27,921 bases of DNA, taken from the NCBI GenBank assembly GCA_046729895.1, contig JBKPHP010000272.1, positions 1-27,921 of the forward strand, read 5' to 3'. The DNA comes from DASXBA01 sp046729895 (GTDB lineage Bacteria; Actinomycetota; Thermoleophilia; Solirubrobacterales; Thermoleophilaceae). Positions 1 to 7,266 of the stretch are shown here, piece after piece. The stretch's first letter is position 1. Each line of letters starts with the position of its first letter. The notes beneath the pieces are model-generated. The model was not told where the DNA came from and searched no databases. It saw only the letters and a list, made by a program, of their open reading frames with translations. The translations under genes were made by a program, and so were the position numbers.

Positions 1-111
1 GCGCTGATCCGCGAGTTCCTGCTGACGCTCCGTTCGCTGATCGACTGGTACCTGGAGCGCCTCGACCGCCCCGCCCGCGACCCGCGCGTCGAGGACATCC
101 CCATCGACTAA
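1..111 (+). CDS. Hypothetical protein, C-terminal fragment
   Basis: The window opens inside a gene. Frame 1 reads 36 residues, rich in Leu and Arg and ending in VEDIPID, and stops at TAA 109-111. The visible part looks like an amphipathic helix followed by an acidic tail. There is too little to name a family. Its stop lies in the first copy of a short tandem duplication shared with the end of the convergent oxidoreductase gene. I call it real because the reading is open to the edge, has strongly biased third positions, and ends exactly where the converging gene ends. Confidence 0.6.
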   Translation, partial: ALIREFLLTLRSLIDWYLERLDRPARDPRVEDIPID

Positions 112-128
112 GACATCCCATCGACTAA
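94..128. repeat. Tandem duplication over convergent stop codons
   Basis: An 18-base unit (94-111) is followed directly by a 17-base copy (112-128) that differs only by one missing C in a C-run. Each copy ends in CTAA, which is a TAA stop on the plus strand and a TAG stop on the minus strand. Copy 1 supplies the plus-strand stop and copy 2 supplies the stop of the minus-strand oxidoreductase (TAG at 127-125). Confidence 0.9.
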
Positions 129-964
129 GCCGCCGCCGCCGTCAGCTCCACGTAGCGGTCGAGCCGCCGCTCCACCTCACCGGCGTCGTCGGGCTTGACG
201 TAGAAGATGATGCGCTCGACGCCCGCCTTCGTGAGCTGCTCCACCGTCTGGCGGTCGGGCTTGGCCCCGGAGAAGCCCACCGGGATGCGTTCCCGACCTG
301 CCTCGCCCGCCCGGCGCTGCAGCTCCTCGATGCGGCCGGGCAGCTCCTCGAGAGGCACGCGGTTGGGCATCCACTCATCGCCGTAGGCGAGCACGCGGTC
401 AAGCACCTTGGGTCGGCTTCCGCCGACCACGACCGGCGGGTGGGGCGTCTGGCGCGGCTTGGGCCAGCACCAGATGGGGTCGAAATCGACGTGCTCGCCG
501 TGATACTCGGCCTCCTCACGGGTCCATATCTCCTTCATAGCCTCGACGCGCTCACGCATCACGCCGAACCGCCGGGCGAAGTCGGTGCCGTGGTTCTCGA
601 TCTCCTCGCGGTTCCAGCCGGCGCCCACCCCGAAGAGGAAGCGCCCGCCCGACAGCTGGTCGAGGGACGCGACCTCCCGGGCCGTCGTGATGGGGTCGCG
701 CTGGACGACCAGGCAGATGCCCGTGGCCAGCCTGATCCGCTCGGTTGCGCCAGCCGCCGCCGTCAGGGCCACGAATGGGTCATAGGTGTGGCTGTACTCG
801 CGCGGCAGGTCACCGCCGCCGGGGTAGGGCGTCTTGCGGCTGACCGGGATGTGCGTGTGCTCGGGGAACCACAGAGACTCGAACCCGCGCCCCTCGACCA
901 ACCGTCCGAGGGTGGCCGGATCGACGCCGTAGTCAGTGGGGAACATGGCGATGCCGAACTTCAT
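125..964 (-). CDS. LLM-class F420-dependent oxidoreductase
   Basis: This 279-residue protein belongs to the luciferase-like monooxygenase superfamily, in the F420-dependent oxidoreductase subgroup (TIGR03619-like). These are TIM-barrel enzymes that use reduced or oxidised F420 to transfer hydride. Recognisable parts are the N-terminal strand MKFGIAMFPTDYG, the FESLWFPEHTHIP segment, RIRLATGICLV, the block SGGRFLFGVGAGWNREE, and PVVVGGSRPKVLDRV near residue 190. I chose the ATG at 964 because GGAGGG lies 7 bases upstream and family members begin at MKFGI; the frame stays open upstream but reads as low-complexity Arg/Pro sequence. A GATATT box at 1007-1002 gives a leader of about 30 bases. The substrate cannot be predicted. 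Confidence 0.9.
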   Translation of the reverse strand: MKFGIAMFPTDYGVDPATLGRLVEGRGFESLWFPEHTHIPVSRKTPYPGGGDLPREYSHTYDPFVALTAAAGATERIRLATGICLVVQRDPITTAREVASLDQLSGGRFLFGVGAGWNREEIENHGTDFARRFGVMRERVEAMKEIWTREEAEYHGEHVDFDPIWCWPKPRQTPHPPVVVGGSRPKVLDRVLAYGDEWMPNRVPLEELPGRIEELQRRAGEAGRERIPVGFSGAKPDRQTVEQLTKAGVERIIFYVKPDDAGEVERRLDRYVELTAAAA

Positions 965-1001
965 CGTCGGCCCTCCGTCAGACTCGGGAACGTGACGGCG
1001 G

Positions 1002-1007
1002 AATATC
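1002..1007 (-). promoter_or_regulatory. Probable -10 box of the F420 oxidoreductase
   Basis: GATATT on the minus strand stands alone as an AT-rich hexamer in GC-rich DNA. It would start transcription near 995, about 30 bases before the ATG and leaving room for the GGAGGG ribosome site. No convincing -35 box is visible. Confidence 0.4.
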
Positions 1008-1089
1008 ACGAACTCCCCCCGGACCTGCCGGTCCCGGAGGGGGACGGCGCCGCCGACCAGCTGCCAGACGCCGTCGGAAAGAGCCTCGC

Positions 1090-1308
1090 CTAGCGCCCGC
1101 GGGAGATGTCGATGGCCCGGATCGCGTGCTCGTCCGGGAGCTTGTCGAGAACCTCGCGGACGGCGGCGTGCACGTCGCGTTCGTCGTGACCGAAGTCGTC
1201 GGCGAACGCCCGGAGGGCCGTCCACGTGATCTTCAGCTGGGCCGGGGTCAGATCGAGCCGGTAGGCGATCTCGTCGGGGCCGATCAGATGAAGCTCCTCG
1301 TCCGCCAT
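1090..1308 (-). CDS. Small hypothetical protein (72 aa)
   Basis: A 72-residue acidic, soluble protein starting MADEELHLIGPDEIAYRLDL and ending DISRGR. It is probably helical, with no Cys, no membrane segment and no recognised domain. The ATG at 1308 lies 10 bases downstream of a TAGTCT box (1324-1319) with no Shine-Dalgarno sequence, so the mRNA probably has almost no leader. It diverges from the EVE-domain gene, and the two -10 boxes overlap. It lies 125 bases upstream of the F420 oxidoreductase on the same strand. Biased codon use and the paired promoter support a real gene, but its function is unknown. Confidence 0.6.
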   Translation of the reverse strand: MADEELHLIGPDEIAYRLDLTPAQLKITWTALRAFADDFGHDERDVHAAVREVLDKLPDEHAIRAIDISRGR

Positions 1309-1318
1309 GGGTGGCGGA

Positions 1319-1328
1319 AGACTACCCT
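1319..1328. promoter_or_regulatory. Overlapping divergent -10 boxes
   Basis: On the minus strand TAGTCT occupies 1324-1319, 10 bases before ATG 1308. On the plus strand TACCCT occupies 1323-1328, 6 bases before ATG 1335. The hexamers share two base pairs, so RNA polymerase can probably open DNA here in only one direction at a time. Both genes would have no leader or a very short one. Confidence 0.5.
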
Positions 1329-1334
1329 TCGCCC

Positions 1335-1796
1335 ATGCCGCAAACCTGGGTCCTGACGGGGTCGCTCGACAACCTGCGCGTCACGCGCGAGCAGGGCTTC
1401 CGGGTGATCGGGGCCAAGGAGGGTCGCCGCCGCCTCGCCGAGCAGATCGAGCCGGGCGATCTGATCGTCTTGTACGTGACCGGGGTACAGGCGTTCGGCG
1501 GGATCGTGCGGGTGACCGGGGAGATGTTCGAGGACCGCAGCCCCTTGTGGCCCGGAAAGCCGGGCAAGCCCGATCCCTATCCCTGGCGCTTCGAGACGGA
1601 GCCCGTCGTAAAGCTCGACGAGGATCGATTCGTCCCCGCGGAGGAGCTCGCGGGAGAGCTCGAGCACGTACGCAAGTGGCCGGCCGAGCATTGGCGGCTC
1701 GCGTTCCAGGGACAGCTCCGCAGGGTCTCGAGCGCCGACTCCGAGCTGCTCGAGCGCCGCATCCGGGAGGCGGCCGGGGCCACCGCGGCGGCGTGA
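1335..1796 (+). CDS. EVE (PUA-like) domain protein
   Basis: A 153-residue single-domain EVE protein. EVE domains adopt the PUA-like fold related to YTH readers of modified bases. Visible hallmarks are the start MPQTWVLTGS, the RRLAEQIEPGDLIVLYVTGVQAFGGIVRV segment around residues 33-62, and KWPAEHWRLAFQGQLRRVS near 115-133. A GTG at 1311 would add eight residues, but ATG 1335 fits the fold's first strand and sits 6 bases after TACCCT, the leaderless arrangement seen at other starts here. The stop lies in the first copy of an 18-base direct repeat whose second copy holds the next gene's start. The DUF2203 and membrane-protein genes probably share the transcript. Confidence 0.8.
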   Translation: MPQTWVLTGSLDNLRVTREQGFRVIGAKEGRRRLAEQIEPGDLIVLYVTGVQAFGGIVRVTGEMFEDRSPLWPGKPGKPDPYPWRFETEPVVKLDEDRFVPAEELAGELEHVRKWPAEHWRLAFQGQLRRVSSADSELLERRIREAAGATAAA

Positions 1797-1828
1797 GGCA
1801 CGAGCGCCCGGCGTGAGGCACGAGCGCC
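1791..1828 (+). repeat. 18-base direct repeat at a gene junction
   Basis: An exact 18-base unit occurs at 1791-1808 and 1811-1828, a 20-base period. Copy 1 contains the TGA stop of the EVE gene (1794-1796). Copy 2 contains the GTG start of the DUF2203 gene (1813-1815). In either copy GTGA would serve as both start and stop. Confidence 0.95.
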
Positions 1829-2196
1829 ACTACACCCTCGAAGAGGCAAACGCCGCCCTGCCCGAGGTCTCGGAGCTGATCGACCGGCTCAGGGCCGCCC
1901 GCGACCGCCTCGGCGACCGCGAGGCCCGCGCCGCGCTCGCGGAGGCGGCTCCGACGAACGGCGGCGGCGAGGCCGGCCGCACGATCTCCCAGGGGTTCCT
2001 CGACATACGCGAAGGGCTCCTGGAGCTCCAAGAGCGCGAGGTGGTCCTGCGCGACCTCGACCGTGGCCTGGTGGACTTCCCCGCGATGCGCGATGGCAGC
2101 GAGATCTACCTCTGCTGGGAGGAAGGCGAGGCGGAGATCGGCTACTGGCACGAGCCGGATGCCGGATTCGCCGGCCGCCGGCCCATCGATGACTGA
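1813..2196 (+). CDS. DUF2203 family protein
   Basis: A 127-residue protein matching the DUF2203 family, an uncharacterised soluble helical protein common in actinobacteria and deinococci. Family text is clear: HYTLEEANAALPEVSELIDRLR at residues 4-25, then LVDFPAMRDGSEIYLCWEEGE and EIGYWHEPDAGFAGRRPI at the C-terminus. The GTG start at 1813 places TLEEAN where the family begins, and it falls inside the second copy of the junction repeat, 16 bases after the EVE stop. The 3' end overlaps the next gene by 8 bases, so the three genes are probably one operon. The biochemical role is unknown. Confidence 0.85.
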   Translation: MRHERHYTLEEANAALPEVSELIDRLRAARDRLGDREARAALAEAAPTNGGGEAGRTISQGFLDIREGLLELQEREVVLRDLDRGLVDFPAMRDGSEIYLCWEEGEAEIGYWHEPDAGFAGRRPIDD

Positions 2197-2659
2197 GGCG
2201 GTGTTCACCCGCGCCCTGCGGGGGATCGCCCGCACCTGGCGCCTCCTGAACTTCGAGCAGCGCATCGCCGCCATAGGCGCGGTGCTCCTGGTCGTCAGCA
2301 CCTTCGGCCCGTTCTCCTTCGTCGAGGCCGCGGAGGTCCTGATCGCCGCCGGCGTCCTCGCCCTGCTGCACACTCGGGCGCTCGGCAAGCGCTTCCACCT
2401 GCCCTTCGGCGACGGGACCGTGATCCTGACGGCGGGCATCTGGGCCGCCCTGCTCATCGCCGCCAGGCTCTTCGACCGACCCCTCGGGCAGAACCTGCTC
2501 GCGCTCGTCTGCTCCGGGATCCTCGTGGTCGCCGGCGCGGCCGAGCGGGCCAAGCGACCCGCGGACGACGTCCCGGAGGACGCTCCCACCGAACCTTTGC
2601 CCCCGGAGCCGTCCCGGCAGGCGGAGCCACCGGCGCCGCCCGCCGAGACGCGCGGCTAG
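2189..2659 (+). CDS. Small membrane protein with Pro-rich tail
   Basis: A 156-residue protein starting MTEAVFTRALRGIARTW. It has about four hydrophobic segments: around residues 27-42, 45-60, 77-92 and 99-116. The tail from about residue 120 is rich in Pro, Glu and Ala and probably cytoplasmic. The ATG at 2189 overlaps the DUF2203 stop by 8 bases, indicating translational coupling. I do not recognise a named family; a four-helix membrane protein of unknown function is the limit of the call. Confidence 0.7.
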   Translation: MTEAVFTRALRGIARTWRLLNFEQRIAAIGAVLLVVSTFGPFSFVEAAEVLIAAGVLALLHTRALGKRFHLPFGDGTVILTAGIWAALLIAARLFDRPLGQNLLALVCSGILVVAGAAERAKRPADDVPEDAPTEPLPPEPSRQAEPPAPPAETRG

Positions 2660-2704
2660 CGGCCCCTCGCCACGACCCGCCCCGCCCTGGCAGACGCAGG
2701 GTGA

Positions 2705-2751
2705 CTGGCGCGAAGCCAGCTGTCCGCCCGCTTGCGCCGCGCCGTCAAGCG
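2705..2751. terminator. Candidate bidirectional terminator hairpins
   Basis: Two stem-loops lie between convergent genes. One is CTGGC/GCCAG (2705-2709 with 2715-2719, 5-base loop). The other is CGCTTG/CAAGCG (2729-2734 with 2746-2751, 11-base loop), abutting the acyl-CoA dehydrogenase stop. Neither has a T-run. Confidence 0.4.
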
Positions 2752-4509
2752 CTAGTCCTCGAAGAACCCATAGCCATATTCACCGCGCTTCAGCGCGAGC
2801 TTGGCTATGGAGATCATGCGGTCGTCGTCGTTCTCCTTCACGTGCTCGAGCTGGTGCTGCACCCGTTTCGCCGCACGTGTGCAGAACGTCTCCGCGATGT
2901 AGAGCTCCTGGCCCGAGACCTCCACGTCGTGCTCGGCCAGGTGCGCGGTCACCCGCGACAGCACCGCGATCTGGGCGTAGATGTCCGCCACCGCGTCGGC
3001 GAGCCGCTTCTGCTGGAACTGGCGCTCGATGATGCCCTCGCGGTGCTCGCGCAGCAGCGACTCGGTGACGGCGCGCAACTCCTTCACCTGGTCGGTGAGC
3101 GGCTCCGCCAGGTTGGAGATCGCCTCGTGGGCCATCGTCACCTTGTCCGGCATGACCCCTCGCTTCACTCGCGAGGTCACGTAGTCCGCCAGCACGCCGA
3201 TCGAGCCGATCGGATCGCTCAGCTCGACACCGGCGACCTCCTTGAGCTCGTCGCCCAGCGGCTTCATCCCGGACAGCGCGATGAATGCGCGCATGACGTC
3301 GTTGGCGCCCTCGAAGATCGAGAAGATCCGGATGTCGCGCATGGCCTTCTCGTAGGGCTCGTCGCGCATGTAGCCGGCGCCGCCCTTGAGCTGCATGGCC
3401 CTGTTGGCCGCGTACCAAAGGAACTCGGTGCCGGCCACCTTCACGATGGCCGACTCGAGCGAATAGTCGGGCACGCCCCTGTCCACCAGGCCGGTCGTGA
3501 GGTAGGTCATCGCCTCGAGGCCGAACAGGTACGAGACCATCCAGCCGAGCTTCTCCTGGACCAGCTCGAAGTCCGCGAGCGGGCGGTCGAACTGCTTGCG
3601 CTCCTTGACGTGGTCGAGAACCAGGTCGAGGAGGATCTTGGTCGCGCCGACCGAGCCCGTGCCGAGGCTCATTCGCCCGTTGTTGAGGACGTGCATGGCG
3701 ACCTTGAAGCCCTCGCCGGGCTCCCCGAGCACGTTCTCCGGGGGGATCCGGACGTCCTTGTAGTAGAGGCGCCGCAGGTCGTTGGCCCTCAACCCCATGG
3801 TGTCGAATCGCTCGCCGAGCTCGAAGCCCTCCATGCCGCTCTCGACGATCAGGGCGATGTGCCTGTCCTTGCCGTCGATCTCGCCGCGGGCAAACGTGAC
3901 GAGGACGTCGGCCCGGCTGCCGTTGCCGATGTAGCGCTTCTCCCCGTTCAAGACCCAAGAGCCGTCCGGCTGCTTGACGGCCCGCGACCGCAGGCCGTGG
4001 ACGTCGGAGCCCGCCTCCGGCTCGGTCAGAGCGAACGCGGCCATCTTGCGTCCAGTGGCGAGGTCGGGCAGGAAGCGCTGCTTCTGCTCGTCGCTGCCGA
4101 ACAGCAGGATGCCCTTCATGCCGATCGACTGGTGCACGCCCATCACCACCGCGAGCGTGCCGTCGATCTGGCCGAACACCTCCGAGACCCGGCAGTAGCC
4201 GGTCTGCGAGAGACCCTGCCCGCCGTACTCCTCAGGCACGTACAGCCCCATCAGCCCGCGCTCCCCCAGACCGGCGATCACCTTGTCAGGGATCCAGGCG
4301 TCCTCTTCGAAGCGGCGCGCGTCGTAGGCCTCGTCGGCGTACTCCCGCAGCGAGGCGATCAGCTTCCGGATCCTCTCCTGTTCCTCGTCCGAGGGCATCG
4401 GAAAGGGAAAGACGAGCTCCTCGTGGATCTCGCCGAGGAAGAGGGACTTCGCGAACGAGGAGACGGACTGCTCCTCAGCGGGGCGCTGGGCAGTGGTCGC
4501 CGCCTCCAT
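2752..4509 (-). CDS. Acyl-CoA dehydrogenase (long-chain, VLCAD-like)
   Basis: A 585-residue FAD enzyme catalysing alpha,beta-dehydrogenation of acyl-CoA, the first step of beta-oxidation. It is longer than the usual ~380-residue members because of an extra C-terminal helical domain (about 430-585), as in mitochondrial very-long-chain and ACAD9 enzymes. Hallmarks: YVPEEYGGQGLSQTGYCRV in the N-terminal domain, AFALTEPEAGSDVHGLRSRA (FAD contact), the middle-domain VGATKILLDLVLDHVKERKQFDRPL, QLKGGAGYMRDEPYEKAMRDIRI, and IFEGANDVMRAF, where Glu400 aligns with the catalytic base. Its ATG overlaps the citrate synthase stop as TGATG, so it is translated by coupling from that gene. Convergent hairpins follow its stop. 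Substrate chain length is inferred from architecture only. Confidence 0.93.
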   Translation of the reverse strand: MEAATTAQRPAEEQSVSSFAKSLFLGEIHEELVFPFPMPSDEEQERIRKLIASLREYADEAYDARRFEEDAWIPDKVIAGLGERGLMGLYVPEEYGGQGLSQTGYCRVSEVFGQIDGTLAVVMGVHQSIGMKGILLFGSDEQKQRFLPDLATGRKMAAFALTEPEAGSDVHGLRSRAVKQPDGSWVLNGEKRYIGNGSRADVLVTFARGEIDGKDRHIALIVESGMEGFELGERFDTMGLRANDLRRLYYKDVRIPPENVLGEPGEGFKVAMHVLNNGRMSLGTGSVGATKILLDLVLDHVKERKQFDRPLADFELVQEKLGWMVSYLFGLEAMTYLTTGLVDRGVPDYSLESAIVKVAGTEFLWYAANRAMQLKGGAGYMRDEPYEKAMRDIRIFSIFEGANDVMRAFIALSGMKPLGDELKEVAGVELSDPIGSIGVLADYVTSRVKRGVMPDKVTMAHEAISNLAEPLTDQVKELRAVTESLLREHREGIIERQFQQKRLADAVADIYAQIAVLSRVTAHLAEHDVEVSGQELYIAETFCTRAAKRVQHQLEHVKENDDDRMISIAKLALKRGEYGYGFFED

Positions 4510-5609
4510 CAGAAACCGGCGGCCCCGTCGACCGACTCGGGCGGGCGCGGACCAGGGCCGACATACTTGGCCGTCGGGCGGATCAGGCGGCCCTCGCGCT
4601 TCTGCTCCATGATGTGCGCCGACCAGCCGGCAACCCGCGCGCAGGAGAACAGCGGAGTGAACAGGGCGGGCGGGACGTCCGCGAAGTCGAGCACCACCGC
4701 GGACCAGAACTCGACGTTGGTGGCGAGCACGCGGTCCGGCTTACGCTCCGCGAGCTCGGCCAGGGCCGCCTCCTCGAGCGCCTCCGCCGCCTCCACCCGC
4801 GTAGCGCCGATCTCCTTGGCGGTCCTGCGCAGCACCCGAGCGCGGGGGTCCTCGGCCCGGTACACGCGGTGGCCGAACCCCATCAGCCGGTCTCCCCGGT
4901 CGAGCAGCTCCTTGACGTACCCCGTCGCGTCCTCCCGGGCCGCCACGTCGTCGAGCATCTGGAGCACTCGCGAGGGGGCCCCGCCGTGGAGCGGCCCCGA
5001 CAAGGCTCCGACGGCCGCGGAGAGCGCCGCGGCCACGTCGGCACCGGTCGAGGCCACGACGCGCGCGGTGAAGGTCGAGGCATTCATGCCGTGCTCGGCG
5101 GCGGAGATCCAGTAGGCGTCGATCGCCTTCACGTGGCGTGGGTCGGCCTCGCCTCGCCACCGGATCAGGAAGCGCTCGGGAATCGACTTCGCCTTGTCGA
5201 TCTCCCGCTGGGGCACCGGGGGCTTGCCCACACGGGCGGACTGGGCGACGAAGGAGAGAGCCATGACCGACACGCGGGCCAGGTCGTCGCGGGCCTCCTG
5301 ATCGGAGACGTCGATGAGCTGGCGCAGCCCCCACTCGGGCGCGAGCATGGCGAGGGCGGCTTGGAGGTCCACGCGCGGGTCGCGCGTGCGCACCGACAGC
5401 GGGTGCGGCTCGGCGGGCGGCATGCCGGGCTCGTACGTGCCGTCCACCAGCAGTCCCCAGACCTTTTCGAACGGGACCCGCCCGACCAGGTCCTCGATGT
5501 CGACGCCACGGTAGCGGAGCGCGCTGCCCTCCTTGTCCGGCTCGGCGATCTCGGTGTTGAAGGCGACGACGCCTTCGAGGCCCGAGGGGACCTCCAGCAG
5601 CTCCGCCAT
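4509..5609 (-). CDS. citA: Citrate synthase (actinobacterial type 2)
   Basis: A 366-residue short-form citrate synthase that condenses acetyl-CoA with oxaloacetate. It starts with the actinobacterial CitA-like phrase GLEGVVAFNTEIAEPDKEG and lacks the N-terminal NADH-binding domain of the Gram-negative hexamers. The catalytic histidines are visible: His173 in EHGMNAST and His247 in GFGHRVYR. The catalytic aspartate motif, normally NVDFYSG, reads NVEFWSA, placing Glu300 at that position. GPLHGGAPSRVLQML and SAHIMEQKREGRLIRP are typical. AAGGA lies 7 bases before ATG 5609. The acyl-CoA dehydrogenase follows with a 1-base overlap, linking acetyl-CoA production and use. A 2-methylcitrate synthase role cannot be excluded. 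Confidence 0.93.
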   Translation of the reverse strand: MAELLEVPSGLEGVVAFNTEIAEPDKEGSALRYRGVDIEDLVGRVPFEKVWGLLVDGTYEPGMPPAEPHPLSVRTRDPRVDLQAALAMLAPEWGLRQLIDVSDQEARDDLARVSVMALSFVAQSARVGKPPVPQREIDKAKSIPERFLIRWRGEADPRHVKAIDAYWISAAEHGMNASTFTARVVASTGADVAAALSAAVGALSGPLHGGAPSRVLQMLDDVAAREDATGYVKELLDRGDRLMGFGHRVYRAEDPRARVLRRTAKEIGATRVEAAEALEEAALAELAERKPDRVLATNVEFWSAVVLDFADVPPALFTPLFSCARVAGWSAHIMEQKREGRLIRPTAKYVGPGPRPPESVDGAAGF

Positions 5610-5645
5610 ATCGCGTCCTTAACGCGTCGGGGACGGGTGCGCTGA

Positions 5646-5651
5646 GAATAT
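5646..5651 (+). promoter_or_regulatory. Possible -10 box of the O-methyltransferase gene
   Basis: GAATAT lies 8 bases before ATG 5660, with no Shine-Dalgarno sequence between them. The spacing suits a leaderless or nearly leaderless transcript. No -35 box is clear. Confidence 0.35.
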
Positions 5652-5659
5652 CTGTACCC

Positions 5660-6301
5660 ATGAACCCGATCCTCTCCGAGCACGTGGATGCCTACCTGCA
5701 CGACCTGCGGCCCGAGCGCTCCGCGGTGATGGCCGAGATGGAGGCCGTGGCCGAGCGCGACGGCGTGCCGATCGTGCACTGGGAGACCGGGCGCCTCCTG
5801 GCGGCGCTGTGCAGGGCGCTCGATCCCGTCGTGCTGGAGGTGGGCACCGCGATCGGGTACTCGACGCTGCACATGGCGGAGCAGGTCGAGCGCGGCCAGG
5901 TCGTGACGCTCGAGATAGATGCCGCTCGGGCGGCGCAGGCCCGCGACTTCCTCTCGCGCGCCGGCGTCTCCGAGCGGGTGGAGATCGTGGAGGGCGACGC
6001 CCGCAAGACGATCCCAACCCTCGACGGACCGTTCGACCTACTGTTCGTGGACGCGGCCAAGACGGAGTACCGCGAGTACATCGAGCTGGCCGAAGCGAAG
6101 CTCTCGGACCGTGCCCTGCTCGTGGTCGACAACCTGCTGATGTCGGGCGAGGTGGCGCTGCCTGGCGACGCCGAGACGCGGTGGAACCCCGACTCGCTCG
6201 CTTCCGCCCAACGGCTGAACGCTGAGCTCGTGGCGAGCGAGCGCTGGCTGGGTACCGTCCTGCCGGTGGGCGACGGAATCGGCCTGGCGGCCAGGAGGTG
6301 A
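5660..6301 (+). CDS. O-methyltransferase (CCoAOMT-like)
   Basis: A 213-residue SAM-dependent O-methyltransferase of the cation-dependent caffeoyl-CoA/catechol type. Visible motifs are motif I VLEVGTAIGYSTLHMAE (about residues 58-74), the acidic ribose-binding position in VVTLEIDAARAAQARDFL, the metal-ligand region DLLFVDAAKTEYREYIELAE (about 127-146) and LLVVDNLLMSGEVA. Length matches the family (about 210-220). The substrate is probably a catechol-type hydroxyl, but no neighbour specifies it. The next gene's ribosome site (AGGAGGT, 6294-6300) overlaps this stop codon, so the two are one operon. Confidence 0.9.
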   Translation: MNPILSEHVDAYLHDLRPERSAVMAEMEAVAERDGVPIVHWETGRLLAALCRALDPVVLEVGTAIGYSTLHMAEQVERGQVVTLEIDAARAAQARDFLSRAGVSERVEIVEGDARKTIPTLDGPFDLLFVDAAKTEYREYIELAEAKLSDRALLVVDNLLMSGEVALPGDAETRWNPDSLASAQRLNAELVASERWLGTVLPVGDGIGLAARR

Positions 6302-6305
6302 ACCC

Positions 6306-7241
6306 GTGAGGGTCTTCGTCGCGGGAGCCAGCGGCGCGATCGGCAGGCGGCTCATGCCCAAGCTGGTGGCCGCCGGTCACGAGGCGACCGGCATGAGCCG
6401 CTCGGATGAGCGGGCCGAGCGGATCCGGGAAGCGGGCGCCAAGGCGGTCGTCGCCGACGTGTTCGACGAGGATCGCGTCCGCTCCGTGATGGCGGAGGCA
6501 TCGCCGGACGTCGTGGTGCACCAGCTCACCTCGCTTCCGGACCGGCTCGACTTCCGCGACCAGTCGATCTACGACGCCACCAACCGGGTTCGGGGCGAGG
6601 GGACCCGGATCCTGATCGAGTCCGCCCGGGCGGCCGGGGCGCGGCGGCTGGTGGCGCAGAGCATCGCCTTCATCTACGCGCCGCAAGGCGACTGGGTGAA
6701 GGACGAGAACGCCCCGCTGCTCGAGGACGCTCCGGGGGGGTTCGGCGAGGGCGCGCGCGTGGTCAGGGAGATGGAGCGGGCGGTGGTCGGCGCCGAGGGC
6801 CTCGAGGGCCTCGTCCTTCGCTACGGCTTCTTCTACGGCCCCGGCACCTACTACGCCTCGGACGGGTCCTCCGCCGAGGACGTGCGCAAGCGCAGGCAGC
6901 CGATCGTCGGCAAGGGCACCGGCACGTTCTCGTTCATCCACGTGGACGACGCGGCGGACGCCACGGTCGCCGCCGTCGAGCGGGGCGCACCGGGTGTATA
7001 CAACGTCGTGGACGAGGAGCCGGCGCCGCTCAGGGAATGGCTGCCGAGATACGCCGAGGTCGTAGGCGCGAAGAAGCCCAGGCGCATTCCGTTGTGGCTG
7101 GCGCGGCTGGTGGCCGGTAAGGGCGTGGCGCTCTTCGCCACCGAGCTGCGCGGCGCCTCGAACGCCAAGGCCAAGCGTGAGCTCGGCTGGGAGCCGAGTC
7201 ACCCCACCTGGAGACAGGGCTTCCGCGAGTCGCTTGCTTGA
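6306..7241 (+). CDS. NAD(P)-dependent epimerase/dehydratase family protein
   Basis: A 311-residue extended/atypical short-chain dehydrogenase with an N-terminal Rossmann domain: VRVFVAGASGAIGRRLMPKL carries the glycine motif GASGAIG at residues 7-13. Further landmarks are DVVVHQLTSLPD, GARRLVAQSIAFIYAP, LRYGFFYGPGTYY and a FIHVDDAADATVAAVERG segment typical of NAD-epimerases. GTG 6306 is supported by AGGAGGT about 6 bases upstream. I do not see a canonical YxxxK dyad, so it may be an atypical SDR reductase rather than a sugar epimerase. It follows the O-methyltransferase gene after 4 bases, and a methyltransferase follows it. Confidence 0.85.
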   Translation: MRVFVAGASGAIGRRLMPKLVAAGHEATGMSRSDERAERIREAGAKAVVADVFDEDRVRSVMAEASPDVVVHQLTSLPDRLDFRDQSIYDATNRVRGEGTRILIESARAAGARRLVAQSIAFIYAPQGDWVKDENAPLLEDAPGGFGEGARVVREMERAVVGAEGLEGLVLRYGFFYGPGTYYASDGSSAEDVRKRRQPIVGKGTGTFSFIHVDDAADATVAAVERGAPGVYNVVDEEPAPLREWLPRYAEVVGAKKPRRIPLWLARLVAGKGVALFATELRGASNAKAKRELGWEPSHPTWRQGFRESLA

Positions 7242-7266
7242 TGAGCTTCCGCGGCTCACTCGCCTG

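Noticed and set aside
965..1225. N-terminal extension of the F420 oxidoreductase
   Set aside because: The frame is open but Arg-rich, overlaps the 72-aa gene, and the family starts at MKFGI, where a GGAGGG site is properly placed.
2701..5115. Very long plus-strand reading frame (804 codons)
   Set aside because: It lies antisense to the acyl-CoA dehydrogenase and citrate synthase genes, which have full family motifs. The frame is rich in His, Arg, Asp and Leu, the usual shadow of GC-biased codons, with no domain and no promoter.
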